In this document: positions 38,553 to 45,668 of the stretch, piece by piece
Layout of the letters: the number at the start of each line of letters is the position of its first letter
Position numbering within the stretch: position 1 is the stretch's first letter
DNA from: an uncultured Bacteroidales bacterium
GTDB taxonomy: Bacteria > Bacteroidota > Bacteroidia > Bacteroidales > Paludibacteraceae
Direction: 5' to 3'
Length of the DNA stretch: 45,668 bases
Assembly (NCBI GenBank): GCA_937891975.1
Contig: CALAUA010000005.1
Coordinates: 1 to 45,668 of the forward strand
Notes under the pieces: model-generated
The model's input: only the letters and a program-made list of their open reading frames with translations
Database searches by the model: none
What the model was told of the DNA's origin: nothing
Made by a program: the position numbers and the translations under genes

Positions 38553-38599
38553 AGTCCTTCGTGTCTACCGATTCCACCATCGCGGCTTGAAATCGAGTG

Positions 38600-38709
38600 C
38601 AAAAGTACTGCTTTTTTCGCATATACGCAAGAAATATGCAATAAAAAGTCATCTTTTTGCGAAAAAAGGTGAAAATATTTGGTTATATCAAAAAAAAGTA
38701 GTAATTTTG
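38600..38709. promoter_or_regulatory. Divergent promoters of tRNA-Leu and tRNA-Cys
   Basis: Minus: TTG (38630-38628), 20 bp, TACTTTTG (38607-38600), 14 bp before the tRNA-Leu 5' end. Plus: TTTG (38678-38681), 20 bp, TAATTTTG (38702-38709), 20 bp before tRNA-Cys. Both match the Bacteroidetes consensus closely. Confidence 0.75.
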
Positions 38710-38729
38710 CAGTCGCAATTCGCAAGTTT

Positions 38730-38800
38730 GGTACCTTGCCCGAGCGGTTAGGGATCGGTCTGCAAAACCGGGGACGGCGGTTCGAATCCGCCAGGTACCT
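38730..38800 (+). tRNA. tRNA-Cys(GCA)
   Basis: The 71-nt gene has acceptor GGTACCT/AGGTACC, anticodon loop CTGCAAA with GCA, T arm GGCGG/CCGCC and discriminator U73, which is the cysteine identity base. CCA is not encoded. A strong terminator follows at once. Confidence 0.97.
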
Positions 38801-38803
38801 CAA

Positions 38804-38835
38804 AAGAAGAGCCGCTCAGTTGAGTGGCTCTTCTT
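38804..38835 (+). terminator. Terminator of tRNA-Cys
   Basis: AAGAAGAGCC pairs with GGCTCTTCTT, with CTCA/TGAG inside, followed by TTCTTAGTTT. Confidence 0.85.
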
Positions 38836-38866
38836 AGTTTAAAGAACGCTCGCTATGCGAGCTGCA

Positions 38867-38880
38867 GTTTAGAGTTTAAA
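38867..38880. repeat. Heptad repeat (GTTTAGA GTTTAAA) upstream of sufB
   Basis: Two 7-nt units lie just before sufB, next to the palindrome GCTCGCTATGCGAGC (38848-38862). The same pairing of heptads with small TAT-centred palindromes occurs at 884-980. Confidence 0.6.
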
Positions 38881-38890
38881 GGCAAGAACT

Positions 38891-40321
38891 GTGAAAGAGA
38901 TAGAAGAAATAACGAGTCAAGAGTATAAATACGGTTTCACGACAGATGTGGAGACCGAAGTGATTCCTGTGGGCTTGAACGAAGATGTCATACGGCTGAT
39001 TTCTGCGAAAAAGAATGAACCCGAATGGCTGCTGGAGTTTCGCCTCAAGGCCTACCGCAAATGGCTGACTATGCCACATCCTAATTGGGCACATTTGACC
39101 ATACCAGAGATCGACTTTCAAGCCATCTCCTACTATGCTGCCCCTAAGACACATACAGGCGATGAGAAAAAAGAGATAGACCCAGAACTCATGAAAACCT
39201 TTGACAAACTGGGTATCCCTCTAGAAGAGCGCGCAGCATTGGCAGGCAATATGGCGGTGGATGCTGTGATGGACTCCGTATCGGTGAAAACGACCTTCCG
39301 CGAGACCTTGGCGGAGAAAGGCATCATCTTCTGCTCCATCTCCGAAGCCGTACAAGAATATCCCGAACTGGTGCAGAAATATTTGGGTTCGGTGGTGCCT
39401 GCCAACGATAATTTCTATGCAGCATTGAACTCTGCCGTGTTCTCTGACGGGTCGTTTGTATATATACCCAAAGGCGTGCGTTGTCCGATGGAACTGAGTA
39501 CGTATTTCCGTATCAATGCGGGTAATACCGGACAATTTGAGCGCACCTTGCTAGTGGCAGATGAAGGAGCATATCTGAGTTACCTAGAAGGATGTACTGC
39601 TCCTATGCGCGATGAGAATCAGTTGCACGCGGCGATCGTGGAGATTGTGGTGCACAAGGATGCCGAGGTGAAATACTCTACCGTGCAGAACTGGTACCCC
39701 GGTGATAAAGAGGGTAAGGGTGGCATCTATAATTTTGTGACCAAACGCGGTATCACCCACGAGAATGCTAGGTTGAGTTGGACACAAGTAGAGACGGGTT
39801 CAGCCATCACGTGGAAGTACCCTAGTTGCATTCTGAAAGGTGATAACTCGAGTGCAGAGTTCTATTCGGTAGCGGTGACCAACAATTACCAACAAGCCGA
39901 TACAGGTACGAAGATGATTCATATCGGCAAGAACACGCGCTCGCGTATCATCAGTAAAGGTATATCTGCGGGCAAAAGTCAGAACGCGTATCGCGGATTG
40001 GTGCGCGTGATGCCCAATGCAGATAACGTGCGCAACTACAGCCAATGTGATAGTCTGCTACTGGGCGATACGTGCGGTGCACACACCTTCCCCACCATGC
40101 GCATACAGAATCCGACAGCCATCATTGAGCATGAGGCCACCACGAGTAAGATTAGCGAAGACCAACTATTCTATTGCCAACAACGTGGCATAGGTGTGGA
40201 AGATGCGGTAGGTTTGATTGTGAATGGCTATGCCAAAGAGGTGATGGATAAGTTGCCGATGGAGTTTGCCGTAGAAGCGCAGAAGCTCCTGCAGGTGAGT
40301 CTGGAAGGCAGCGTAGGTTAG
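38891..40321 (+). CDS. sufB: SufB, Fe-S cluster scaffold subunit
   Basis: The 476-residue product starts at GTG 38891 and shows the full SufB sequence: 'EYKYGFTTDVETEVIPVGLNEDVIRLIS', 'GVRCPMELSTYFRIN', 'SYLEGCTAP', and the conserved 'NYSQCDSLLLGDTCGAHTFP' with the essential Cys, followed by 'IEHEATTSKISEDQLFYCQQRGI'. It assembles nascent Fe-S clusters in a complex with SufC (ATPase) and SufD. In most Bacteroidales sufC, sufD and sufS follow directly; here the gene converges with a small minus-strand gene (4-nt overlap), so its partners must be elsewhere. Heptad and palindrome repeats lie just before the start. Confidence 0.96.
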   Translation: MKEIEEITSQEYKYGFTTDVETEVIPVGLNEDVIRLISAKKNEPEWLLEFRLKAYRKWLTMPHPNWAHLTIPEIDFQAISYYAAPKTHTGDEKKEIDPELMKTFDKLGIPLEERAALAGNMAVDAVMDSVSVKTTFRETLAEKGIIFCSISEAVQEYPELVQKYLGSVVPANDNFYAALNSAVFSDGSFVYIPKGVRCPMELSTYFRINAGNTGQFERTLLVADEGAYLSYLEGCTAPMRDENQLHAAIVEIVVHKDAEVKYSTVQNWYPGDKEGKGGIYNFVTKRGITHENARLSWTQVETGSAITWKYPSCILKGDNSSAEFYSVAVTNNYQQADTGTKMIHIGKNTRSRIISKGISAGKSQNAYRGLVRVMPNADNVRNYSQCDSLLLGDTCGAHTFPTMRIQNPTAIIEHEATTSKISEDQLFYCQQRGIGVEDAVGLIVNGYAKEVMDKLPMEFAVEAQKLLQVSLEGSVG

Positions 40322-40521
40322 TCGAAGAGAGTAGGCGAATCGTTGTCGAATCGCTTGAGGATATTTCGCATAAGCGTTTCGCGGATTAGGCGCGAACGAT
40401 TCTTGACAGTATATTGGTTGCAGTAGCGCTCCAACGCACGCATCTCGCTATCGTTGAGCAAAATGGAAACACGATTCTTGCGAGGTTGCGGTTGGCTATG
40501 GAATTTCTTGACTGCTTTCAT
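40318..40521 (-). CDS. Small ribbon-helix-helix-like protein
   Basis: The 67-residue product reads 'RKNRVSILLNDSEMRALERYCNQYTVKNRSRLIRETLMRNILKRFD', where a short strand (RVSILL) is followed by two helices with the 'SRLIRE' start, a MetJ/Arc-type ribbon-helix-helix pattern. Closely similar proteins are widespread and uncharacterised in Bacteroidetes. Its end overlaps sufB by 4 nt in convergent orientation. A DNA-binding role is likely; targets are unknown. Confidence 0.75.
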   Translation of the reverse strand: MKAVKKFHSQPQPRKNRVSILLNDSEMRALERYCNQYTVKNRSRLIRETLMRNILKRFDNDSPTLFD

Positions 40522-40543
40522 ACTACAATTCTTTCTACGATAA

Positions 40544-41275
40544 TCAAAACAGGATGACCATCTTCGCTCCTATGGCGATGAAATTGCATCCTACGTGGTT
40601 GGTATATGGGGTGTCATTGATGTATTCGATGACATCGGTTTGTGCTTGCTGCCACTCGGCGTAGATACCATATTGCAGACTGGCTTGCTGATTGATGAGA
40701 TAACTGCCGCCGAAGGTAGCCCCTACGCATATGCCGCCCTGTGTATGTTTGTTTGCCGAAAAGCCGTAGCCGATGTTCATTCCTAATAGGGGAGCATGCT
40801 TTTGGTCGGTGAGTGGTGTGGATAGGTATGCTTGCAACGGTATGAACGAATAGGTGGTGCCGCTAATGGCCTTGGCGCGGTAGCCAATACCACCCCCAAC
40901 AAACATACGTGTGCCCTTAATAGCGCGTGAACCAATCATAAAATCCGTACCAAATTGTCCGCCCCAACCTAATTGGGGAAGATACACGGCTCCTCCGTGG
41001 GCTTGCAGAGCGATATTGACTGGTCTGACGTTCGTGGTATGCTGATTGTCAGTCGTTGTAGGTTGGTGAGGCGCATTGTCATCTCGGATACTTGCCACCT
41101 CTTGTGTGGGATATTGATAGCGCATGCCATTTTTGGCGCGGATAATGACGACTTCATCGTTTTGCAGCAGCAGTTCTCCTTTGATGGTCTGTCCAGAGCG
41201 CAGCGTAACTACCTCAGCCCATGTGGATACGCTGAAGAGTAGTAGCAGGAGTAGGATGAAGGTTAGTCGGTTCAT
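40544..41275 (-). CDS. Outer-membrane beta-barrel-type protein, unknown
   Basis: The 243-residue product has a signal peptide (to about 20), a short N-terminal beta domain (21-65, 'VVTLRSGQTIKGELLLQNDEVVIIRAKNG', reminiscent of SH3/LSm-like folds), a Thr/His/Gln-rich linker (about 68-85) and a C-terminal half of alternating strands with Gly/aromatic turns ('GGAVYLPQLGWGGQFGTDF', 'GGGIGYRAKA', ending 'FIAIGAKMVILF' with terminal Phe). That pattern fits an 8-stranded outer-membrane barrel. Its start overlaps the upstream nuclease stop (ATGA), so the two are coupled. Function unknown. Confidence 0.75.
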   Translation of the reverse strand: MNRLTFILLLLLLFSVSTWAEVVTLRSGQTIKGELLLQNDEVVIIRAKNGMRYQYPTQEVASIRDDNAPHQPTTTDNQHTTNVRPVNIALQAHGGAVYLPQLGWGGQFGTDFMIGSRAIKGTRMFVGGGIGYRAKAISGTTYSFIPLQAYLSTPLTDQKHAPLLGMNIGYGFSANKHTQGGICVGATFGGSYLINQQASLQYGIYAEWQQAQTDVIEYINDTPYTNHVGCNFIAIGAKMVILF

Positions 41276-42903
41276 TGTTGCTGGTGATGTATGAGTGCAA
41301 AATCAATGAGTTTGCGCTCGATATCTACTTTGGTAACCCGCACACGGACAGGGTCGGATAGGGTATATGTGTTGCCACTGCGTGCAGCGATAAGGCAGTA
41401 GTTCTCCTCGTCGAATTGCATATAATCGTGTGGCTCGATGGTGCGAATAGGCACTAGTCCTTCGGTGAGTGTATCGGTAAGTTGGACAAAGAGTCCAAAC
41501 TCGGTCACTCCACTAATGATGGCGTCAAACTCCTCGTTCAGATGATTGCTGATCCAACGTGCGTGCATCTCTTTGATGGAGTCGCGCTCCGCCATCTGCG
41601 CTGCCAATTCGCAGTCGGAACAGTGTACGCAAGCTTGCTCCAATTCCTCTTTGTCGCTGCGGCAGAGGGCTTTGGACTGCAAGAGGTATTTGGCTACAAG
41701 GCGGTGCACCATCATGTCGGGATAGCGGCGGATGGGTGAGGTGAAGTGGGTATAGTAGGGGAATGCCAATCCGTAGTGTCCGATATTGTCGGTGGAATAG
41801 ACGGCTTTTGCCATGGAGCGAATGGTGAGCGTTTCTACCAGGGTTTGGCATGGACGCCCTTGACAATCATCCAAGAGGGCGTTGATATGCTTGTGGGTGG
41901 TCTTGCTGTTGCTAGACAGTTTGAGGTGTAACCCAAAACGCTTGATGAAATTGCTGAGTTTGCCAATCTTCTCTGGGTCGGGATTATCGTGCACTCGATA
42001 GACAAAAGGACGGGCTGGTTTGTCGGAGTCGGGAGTTGGGAGTCCAGATTTGCGTTTGCCGATTTCTGCGGCTACAATGCGGTTGGCGAGCAGCATAAAC
42101 TCCTCGATGAGGTGGTTGGTGTCGAGCGACTTATGGAAGAATATCTCAGCAGGTTCTCCCTGCTCGTCGAGGCGGAAATGCACTTCGGGTGTCTCGAAGT
42201 TGATGGCTCCTCTGCGGAAGCGATCGGTGCGCATTGTCTGTGCCAAACCGTTGAGCACCTGCAATGCTTGAGATAGCGACTGGTTGGCTACTGCCTGACC
42301 GTCTAACATATCTTGTGCCTGACGATAGGTGAGGCGATGGTTGGAGCAGATGACGGTGCGGCAAATCTTGTGGCGTAGTACCTTGGCATTGGGGTCCATC
42401 TCCACAATGACCGACATACAGAGCTTGTCTTCGTTAGGGCGAAGGCTACAAAGCTGGTTGCTCAGTCGTTCGGGGAGCATCGGGATGACTCTATCCACGA
42501 GATAGATACTGGTGCCTCGTCGATATGCTTCCTCATCTAGTGCCGTTTGCTCCTGCACATAATGCGTGACATCGGCGATATGGATACCAATCTGGTAATT
42601 GCCCGTATCAAGAATCTGGAAAGAAAGTGCGTCGTCAAAGTCCTTGGCCTCGTCGGGGTCGATAGTGAAGGTTAGGACGTCGCGCATATCGCGTCGGCGG
42701 AGCAGTTCATTGGCAGGAATAGCGGCAATAGGTAGGTGTTGTGCTTCGGCTTGTACCTCTTCGGGGAAACCAGCAGGTATGGTGTATTCCAACTCCTGTG
42801 CGGCAGGAGTTGAAATACGTTTAGACGCTTGTTGGTTTCTCTGCTTGCGCTGCGTGGCTTGTTCGCGGCGCAGACGCTTAGCTATTAAATCTTTAGTTCT
42901 CAT
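41272..42903 (-). CDS. Short RNase R-like exoribonuclease (RNB + S1, no N-terminal cold-shock domains)
   Basis: The 543-residue product starts MRTKDLIAKRLRREQ. The RNB domain (about 65-420) has 'TIDPDEAKDFDDALSF' with the four metal-binding Asp residues, 'HYGLAFPYYTHFTSPIRRYPDMMVHRLV' and the usual tunnel residues; an S1 domain follows (about 455-540, 'FDAIISGVTEFGLFVQL'). The protein digests RNA 3' to 5'. RNase R of Bacteroidales is normally about 700 residues with an N-terminal helix-turn-helix and two cold-shock domains. Here a basic 30-residue start replaces them, and only 67 bp separate the start from the pullulanase stop, so no hidden N-terminus exists. It may be a second RNB enzyme beside a full RNase R. 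Confidence 0.88.
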   Translation of the reverse strand: MRTKDLIAKRLRREQATQRKQRNQQASKRISTPAAQELEYTIPAGFPEEVQAEAQHLPIAAIPANELLRRRDMRDVLTFTIDPDEAKDFDDALSFQILDTGNYQIGIHIADVTHYVQEQTALDEEAYRRGTSIYLVDRVIPMLPERLSNQLCSLRPNEDKLCMSVIVEMDPNAKVLRHKICRTVICSNHRLTYRQAQDMLDGQAVANQSLSQALQVLNGLAQTMRTDRFRRGAINFETPEVHFRLDEQGEPAEIFFHKSLDTNHLIEEFMLLANRIVAAEIGKRKSGLPTPDSDKPARPFVYRVHDNPDPEKIGKLSNFIKRFGLHLKLSSNSKTTHKHINALLDDCQGRPCQTLVETLTIRSMAKAVYSTDNIGHYGLAFPYYTHFTSPIRRYPDMMVHRLVAKYLLQSKALCRSDKEELEQACVHCSDCELAAQMAERDSIKEMHARWISNHLNEEFDAIISGVTEFGLFVQLTDTLTEGLVPIRTIEPHDYMQFDEENYCLIAARSGNTYTLSDPVRVRVTKVDIERKLIDFALIHHQQQ

Positions 42904-42970
42904 AGTGTATGTATTGGTTTACTACACCACTTACAAAACCTATGCCGAAGCTCAACGAAGGGTTAACGAT

Positions 42971-44959
42971 TTATAGATAGAGGATAGCCGCCGACTGAGG
43001 TTCTACGCGCACGGTCTTTTCTGCAATGCGTTCGCCGTAGTATGGGCACTCGCCATCCACGCATGCGAAGCGATATTCGCCCTCTGGTAATGCCACTTGT
43101 GCGCTACGTGTTTGACCATTGAGTATGACTACGATAGTCTTCCAACTATCGCCTACTGCTTCGCCGTTGAGCACGTATGCCACCACGCCCTCTGGCGCAG
43201 GCAAGAAGTGCAAGTTTTGGCGAACCAAATCCGCATCGCCCATGTGGAAAGCAGGGTGCGCTTTGCGTAGCGCGATCAGACCTTGGTAGTAGCGGAAGAG
43301 ATTGATGTTCTCTGCTTTGAGTGACCAGTCGATGGCATTGATATCATCGGGGCTGCAATAGGAGTTGTGCACACCCTTCTTATCGCGTGCGATCTCCTCA
43401 CCACACCAGAGGAATGGCATACCTTGTGAGGTCAATACCGCCGTTTGTGCGAGTTTGCTAAGTTTTTGCAACTCGCCTGGGCGCAGACGCTTGTTGGCTT
43501 TGAGGCGATCGGTGAGCATCATATCATCGTGGCAAGACACGTAACTGATACATTGAGTAGGTTGAGTAGTCCATGCTTGCTTAGAGTAGTTGACTTTGTT
43601 CATATCCACCTCTGGGTGTGCGATACAACCTACAAGACCGAACTTGATACTCTCTTCGTGACCTTTCTCGCCAATGAGGAACGCACCCTTATTGTTGTCG
43701 GAGAATGGACCACGCAGCGCATCGCGCATATCGTCGCAGAAAGCACCGATATTAGGCAACTTTTGCATATTGGCTTTCATGCAGAGCGAATCGCCGTTGT
43801 AAAGTGGCGCACCTGCAGCCCAACCCTCACCATAGAGCAGTAGCGATGGGTCGATGCTGTCCATCATCTGACGTACCGCGTTCATGGTCTCTACATCGTG
43901 GATACCCATGAGGTCGAAGCGGAAGCCGTCCATGTGATACTCCTCAATCCAATAGCGGCAAGACTCAATGATGAACTTGCGCATCATTGCGCGTTCGCTG
44001 GCAGTCTCGTTGCCACAGCCCGAAGCGTTGCCGAGCTCGCCATTGTCATGCAAACGGTAGAAGTAGTCAGGACAGGTCTGGGTGAAATTGCTGTTCTCGA
44101 CATTGAAGGTATGGTTGTACACCACATCCATAATCACGCGGATACCTGCCTTATGCAATGCTTGAATCATCTGCTTCATCTCGCGGATACGCGTAGCAGG
44201 GTCGTAAGGATTGGTGCTATAGCCACCATCGGGTGCGTTGTAGTTCACTGGGTCGTAGCCCCAGTTATAGACATTGTCGCTGAGGCGTGACTCATCGACT
44301 GAGCCGTAGTCGTAGGATGGCAGGATCTGCACGTGGGTGACACCCAATTCTACGAGGTGGTCGATACCTGTGGCTAGTCCCTCGGCGGTCTTGGTGCCAT
44401 GTTCGGTCCAAGAGAGGAACTTGCCCTTGTTGCTGACGCCCGAAGTAGGGTGGATAGACATATCGCGGTGGTGCATCTCATAGATGATTGCATCTTTAGC
44501 ACCTGCAAAAGCAGGACGCACGTCCTCTGCCCACCCCTCAGGATTGGTGGTAGCGAGATCAATGATGGCTGCGCGACGACCATTCACGCCCACTGCCTTG
44601 GCAAAGATACCTGGTGTCTCATGCAGTTTCCAACGAGAAGTAGGTTCTACGATTTGGAAAGTATAGAACTGACCATTGAGGTCGCCCTTAACGGTCTTGA
44701 GCCAACTGCCGTCTTTTTGGCGGCACATACGGAGTTGTTGCAATGGTGCAACAGTAGTGGCATCTGCATAGAGGTTCAGATACACGGTGTCGGCATTAGG
44801 GCTCCACACAGAGAAAGTGGTTTTCTCAGGGGTGTAGATCATTTCATCGAGTGAACCTTGCTTCACGGGATAATCATTGACGCTCTCGTAATGAGGTTTC
44901 TTAGCGCAGCAACCTGCTAATGTTGCTACCATAGTCATCATAATCAGTACTTTTTTCAT
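42971..44959 (-). CDS. pulA: Type I pullulanase (GH13), lipoprotein
   Basis: The 662-residue product has a lipoprotein signal (LAGCC), an N-terminal CBM48 domain (about 40-135, 'TTFSVWSPNADTVYLNLY') and a GH13 barrel with the type I pullulanase hallmark YNWGYDP, 'VIMDVVYNHT', 'GFRFDLMGIHD' (nucleophile Asp), 'LLYGEGWAAG' (acid/base Glu) and 'YVSCHDD' (transition-state Asp), then a C-terminal beta domain. It cleaves alpha-1,6 branches of pullulan, starch and glycogen. It lies 14 bp after clpX and is probably co-transcribed with it, outside any SusC/SusD locus; glycogen or malto-oligosaccharide debranching in the periplasm is likely. Confidence 0.95.
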   Translation of the reverse strand: MKKVLIMMTMVATLAGCCAKKPHYESVNDYPVKQGSLDEMIYTPEKTTFSVWSPNADTVYLNLYADATTVAPLQQLRMCRQKDGSWLKTVKGDLNGQFYTFQIVEPTSRWKLHETPGIFAKAVGVNGRRAAIIDLATTNPEGWAEDVRPAFAGAKDAIIYEMHHRDMSIHPTSGVSNKGKFLSWTEHGTKTAEGLATGIDHLVELGVTHVQILPSYDYGSVDESRLSDNVYNWGYDPVNYNAPDGGYSTNPYDPATRIREMKQMIQALHKAGIRVIMDVVYNHTFNVENSNFTQTCPDYFYRLHDNGELGNASGCGNETASERAMMRKFIIESCRYWIEEYHMDGFRFDLMGIHDVETMNAVRQMMDSIDPSLLLYGEGWAAGAPLYNGDSLCMKANMQKLPNIGAFCDDMRDALRGPFSDNNKGAFLIGEKGHEESIKFGLVGCIAHPEVDMNKVNYSKQAWTTQPTQCISYVSCHDDMMLTDRLKANKRLRPGELQKLSKLAQTAVLTSQGMPFLWCGEEIARDKKGVHNSYCSPDDINAIDWSLKAENINLFRYYQGLIALRKAHPAFHMGDADLVRQNLHFLPAPEGVVAYVLNGEAVGDSWKTIVVILNGQTRSAQVALPEGEYRFACVDGECPYYGERIAEKTVRVEPQSAAILYL

Positions 44960-44973
44960 ATTATTCTAAATGC

Positions 44974-45668
44974 TTAATTCTTCATTCTCAATTGATAGAG
45001 GTCGGCTTTCTCGATTCGCTCTTGTGCATACGCTTTAGTCACCTCAAAACTCTTCTTTCGGCTCTTCGATGACGGCAGGTCAAACATCACGTCCATCATC
45101 ACCGTTTCCATCAGTCCGCGCAGTCCGCGTGCACCGAGTTTGTACTCCAATGCTTTATCTACCACATAATCCAACATATCTGGCGCAAAGGTGAGCTGGA
45201 AGCCGTCCATTTCCAGCAGTTTCTTGTATTGCTTTACAATAGCGTTGTTGGGCTCCGTGAGGATATTGCGCAGTGCCTGTTTGTCGAGCGGACGCAGGTA
45301 GGTCAAGATAGGCAGACGACCGATGATCTCAGGTATCAATCCAAACGACTTCAAGTCCTGTGGGGCTACATATTGCAGCAGGTTGTCTTTGTCTATCTTT
45401 TGCGCTTTCTTCTGCGCGTCGAAGCCTACTACTTGTGTGTTCATGCGTTGTGCGATCTTACGCTCAATACCGTCAAACGCGCCGCCGCAGATGAAGAGGA
45501 TATTGCGTGTGTCTACGTGGATAAACTCTTGCTCAGGGTGCTTGCGTCCGCCTTGTGGGGGTACGTTCACGACCGAACCTTCGAGTAGTTTCAATAAGCC
45601 CTGTTGCACACCTTCGCCCGACACATCACGCGTGATACTGGGGTTCTCGCTCTTGCGAGCAATCTTGT
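44974..45668 (-). CDS. clpX: ClpX, ATPase subunit of ClpXP protease (C-terminal part, cut by window edge)
   Basis: The frame is open to the right edge. The visible part begins 'KIARKSENPSITRDVSGEGVQQ', the region after Walker B in ClpX, and includes 'LLKLLEGSVVNVPPQGGRKHP', 'FICGGAFDGIE', 'GFDAQ', 'GLIPEIIGRLPI' and the sensor-2 arginine in 'YKLGARGLRGLMETVMMDVMFDLPS'. ClpX unfolds proteins and feeds them to ClpP. The loop 'GRLP' in place and the intact sensor motifs indicate a working gene. Stop at 44974, followed by pulA. Confidence 0.97.
   Translation of the reverse strand, partial: KIARKSENPSITRDVSGEGVQQGLLKLLEGSVVNVPPQGGRKHPEQEFIHVDTRNILFICGGAFDGIERKIAQRMNTQVVGFDAQKKAQKIDKDNLLQYVAPQDLKSFGLIPEIIGRLPILTYLRPLDKQALRNILTEPNNAIVKQYKKLLEMDGFQLTFAPDMLDYVVDKALEYKLGARGLRGLMETVMMDVMFDLPSSKSRKKSFEVTKAYAQERIEKADLYQLRMKN

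Larger units (their letters stand above)
37816..38586 (-). tRNA. tRNA-Leu(UAA), interrupted by a group I intron
   Basis: The 5' exon is 38586-38552 (35 nt, starting GCCGCGATGGTGG) and the 3' exon 37866-37816 (51 nt, ending in the T arm GCGGG/CCCGC, acceptor strand TCGCGGT and A73). Joined, they give an 86-nt class II tRNA: acceptor GCCGCGA/UCGCGGU with G1-U72, anticodon stem AAGGA/UCCUU, loop CUUAAAA with anticodon UAA, and a variable arm GCC/GGC. CCA is not encoded. Only this junction restores a 7-nt loop, so the intron interrupts the anticodon between U34 and A35. The gene is transcribed from a promoter at 38600-38630, divergent from tRNA-Cys. Confidence 0.93.

Noticed and set aside
38549..38803. 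84-codon minus-strand frame running through tRNA-Cys and the tRNA-Leu 5' exon
   Set aside because: It reads across two RNA genes and two promoters and resembles no protein; it is a chance frame.

Overview
The window reads as a chromosomal piece of a gut- or rumen-type Bacteroidales bacterium, close to the Prevotella/Bacteroides side of the order. The grounds are two SusC/SusD glycan-uptake loci, many Bacteroidetes-type promoters (TAnnTTTG with a TTG/TTTG box about 20 bp upstream), lipoprotein signals on surface proteins, C-terminal tails of the type IX secretion kind, and housekeeping genes (clpX, sufB, RNase R-like, tRNA-Cys, tRNA-Leu) of that lineage. No species can be named from sequence reading alone.

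Layout. (1) 1-4.6 kb: a minus-strand accessory block with a VapE-type P-loop protein, a DUF4248-like protein, two related 99/111-aa proteins, a holin-sized membrane protein and a DUF5675 protein cut by the left edge; it looks like a satellite or degenerate phage module. (2) 4.9-5.4 kb: a solitary AbiEi-like antitoxin. (3) 5.6-17.4 kb: an alpha-glucan utilization locus: a minus operon (secreted protein, SusC, SusD, GH97) divergent from a plus operon (GH87-like beta-helix enzyme, SusR-like regulator). GH87 and GH97 together suggest an alpha-1,3-linked glucan degraded to glucose. The locus is bracketed by two near-identical terminator hairpins. (4) 17.5-35.5 kb: a fructan utilization locus on the minus strand: sensor/regulator, SusC, SusD, DUF4960 surface protein, three GH32 enzymes, two secreted proteins built from repeated unknown modules, a 46-aa peptide, an MFS sugar porter and fructokinase. 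Its order resembles the levan/fructose locus of Bacteroides thetaiotaomicron. (5) 35.7-37.7 kb: a DUF4886 SGNH-type protein and a divergent serine hydrolase. (6) 37.8-38.8 kb: tRNA-Leu(UAA), interrupted in its anticodon by a 685-nt group I intron carrying an HNH endonuclease, divergent from tRNA-Cys. (7) 38.9-45.7 kb: sufB without its usual partners, a small ribbon-helix-helix-like protein, then a minus-strand run clpX (cut by the right edge), type I pullulanase, a short RNase R-like nuclease and an outer-membrane-type protein.

The two most unusual things seen are the tRNA-Leu(UAA) group I intron, whose insertion point (between U34 and A35) is the same as that of the cyanobacterial/plastid intron and whose HNH frame starts across the splice junction, and a family of short tandem repeats with a strict 7-nt period scattered through intergenic DNA and also carried in frame inside at least three protein genes. 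Other points of interest are the repeated A-B modules and type IX-like tails in the fructan locus, and a kinase-less sensor/AraC regulator.
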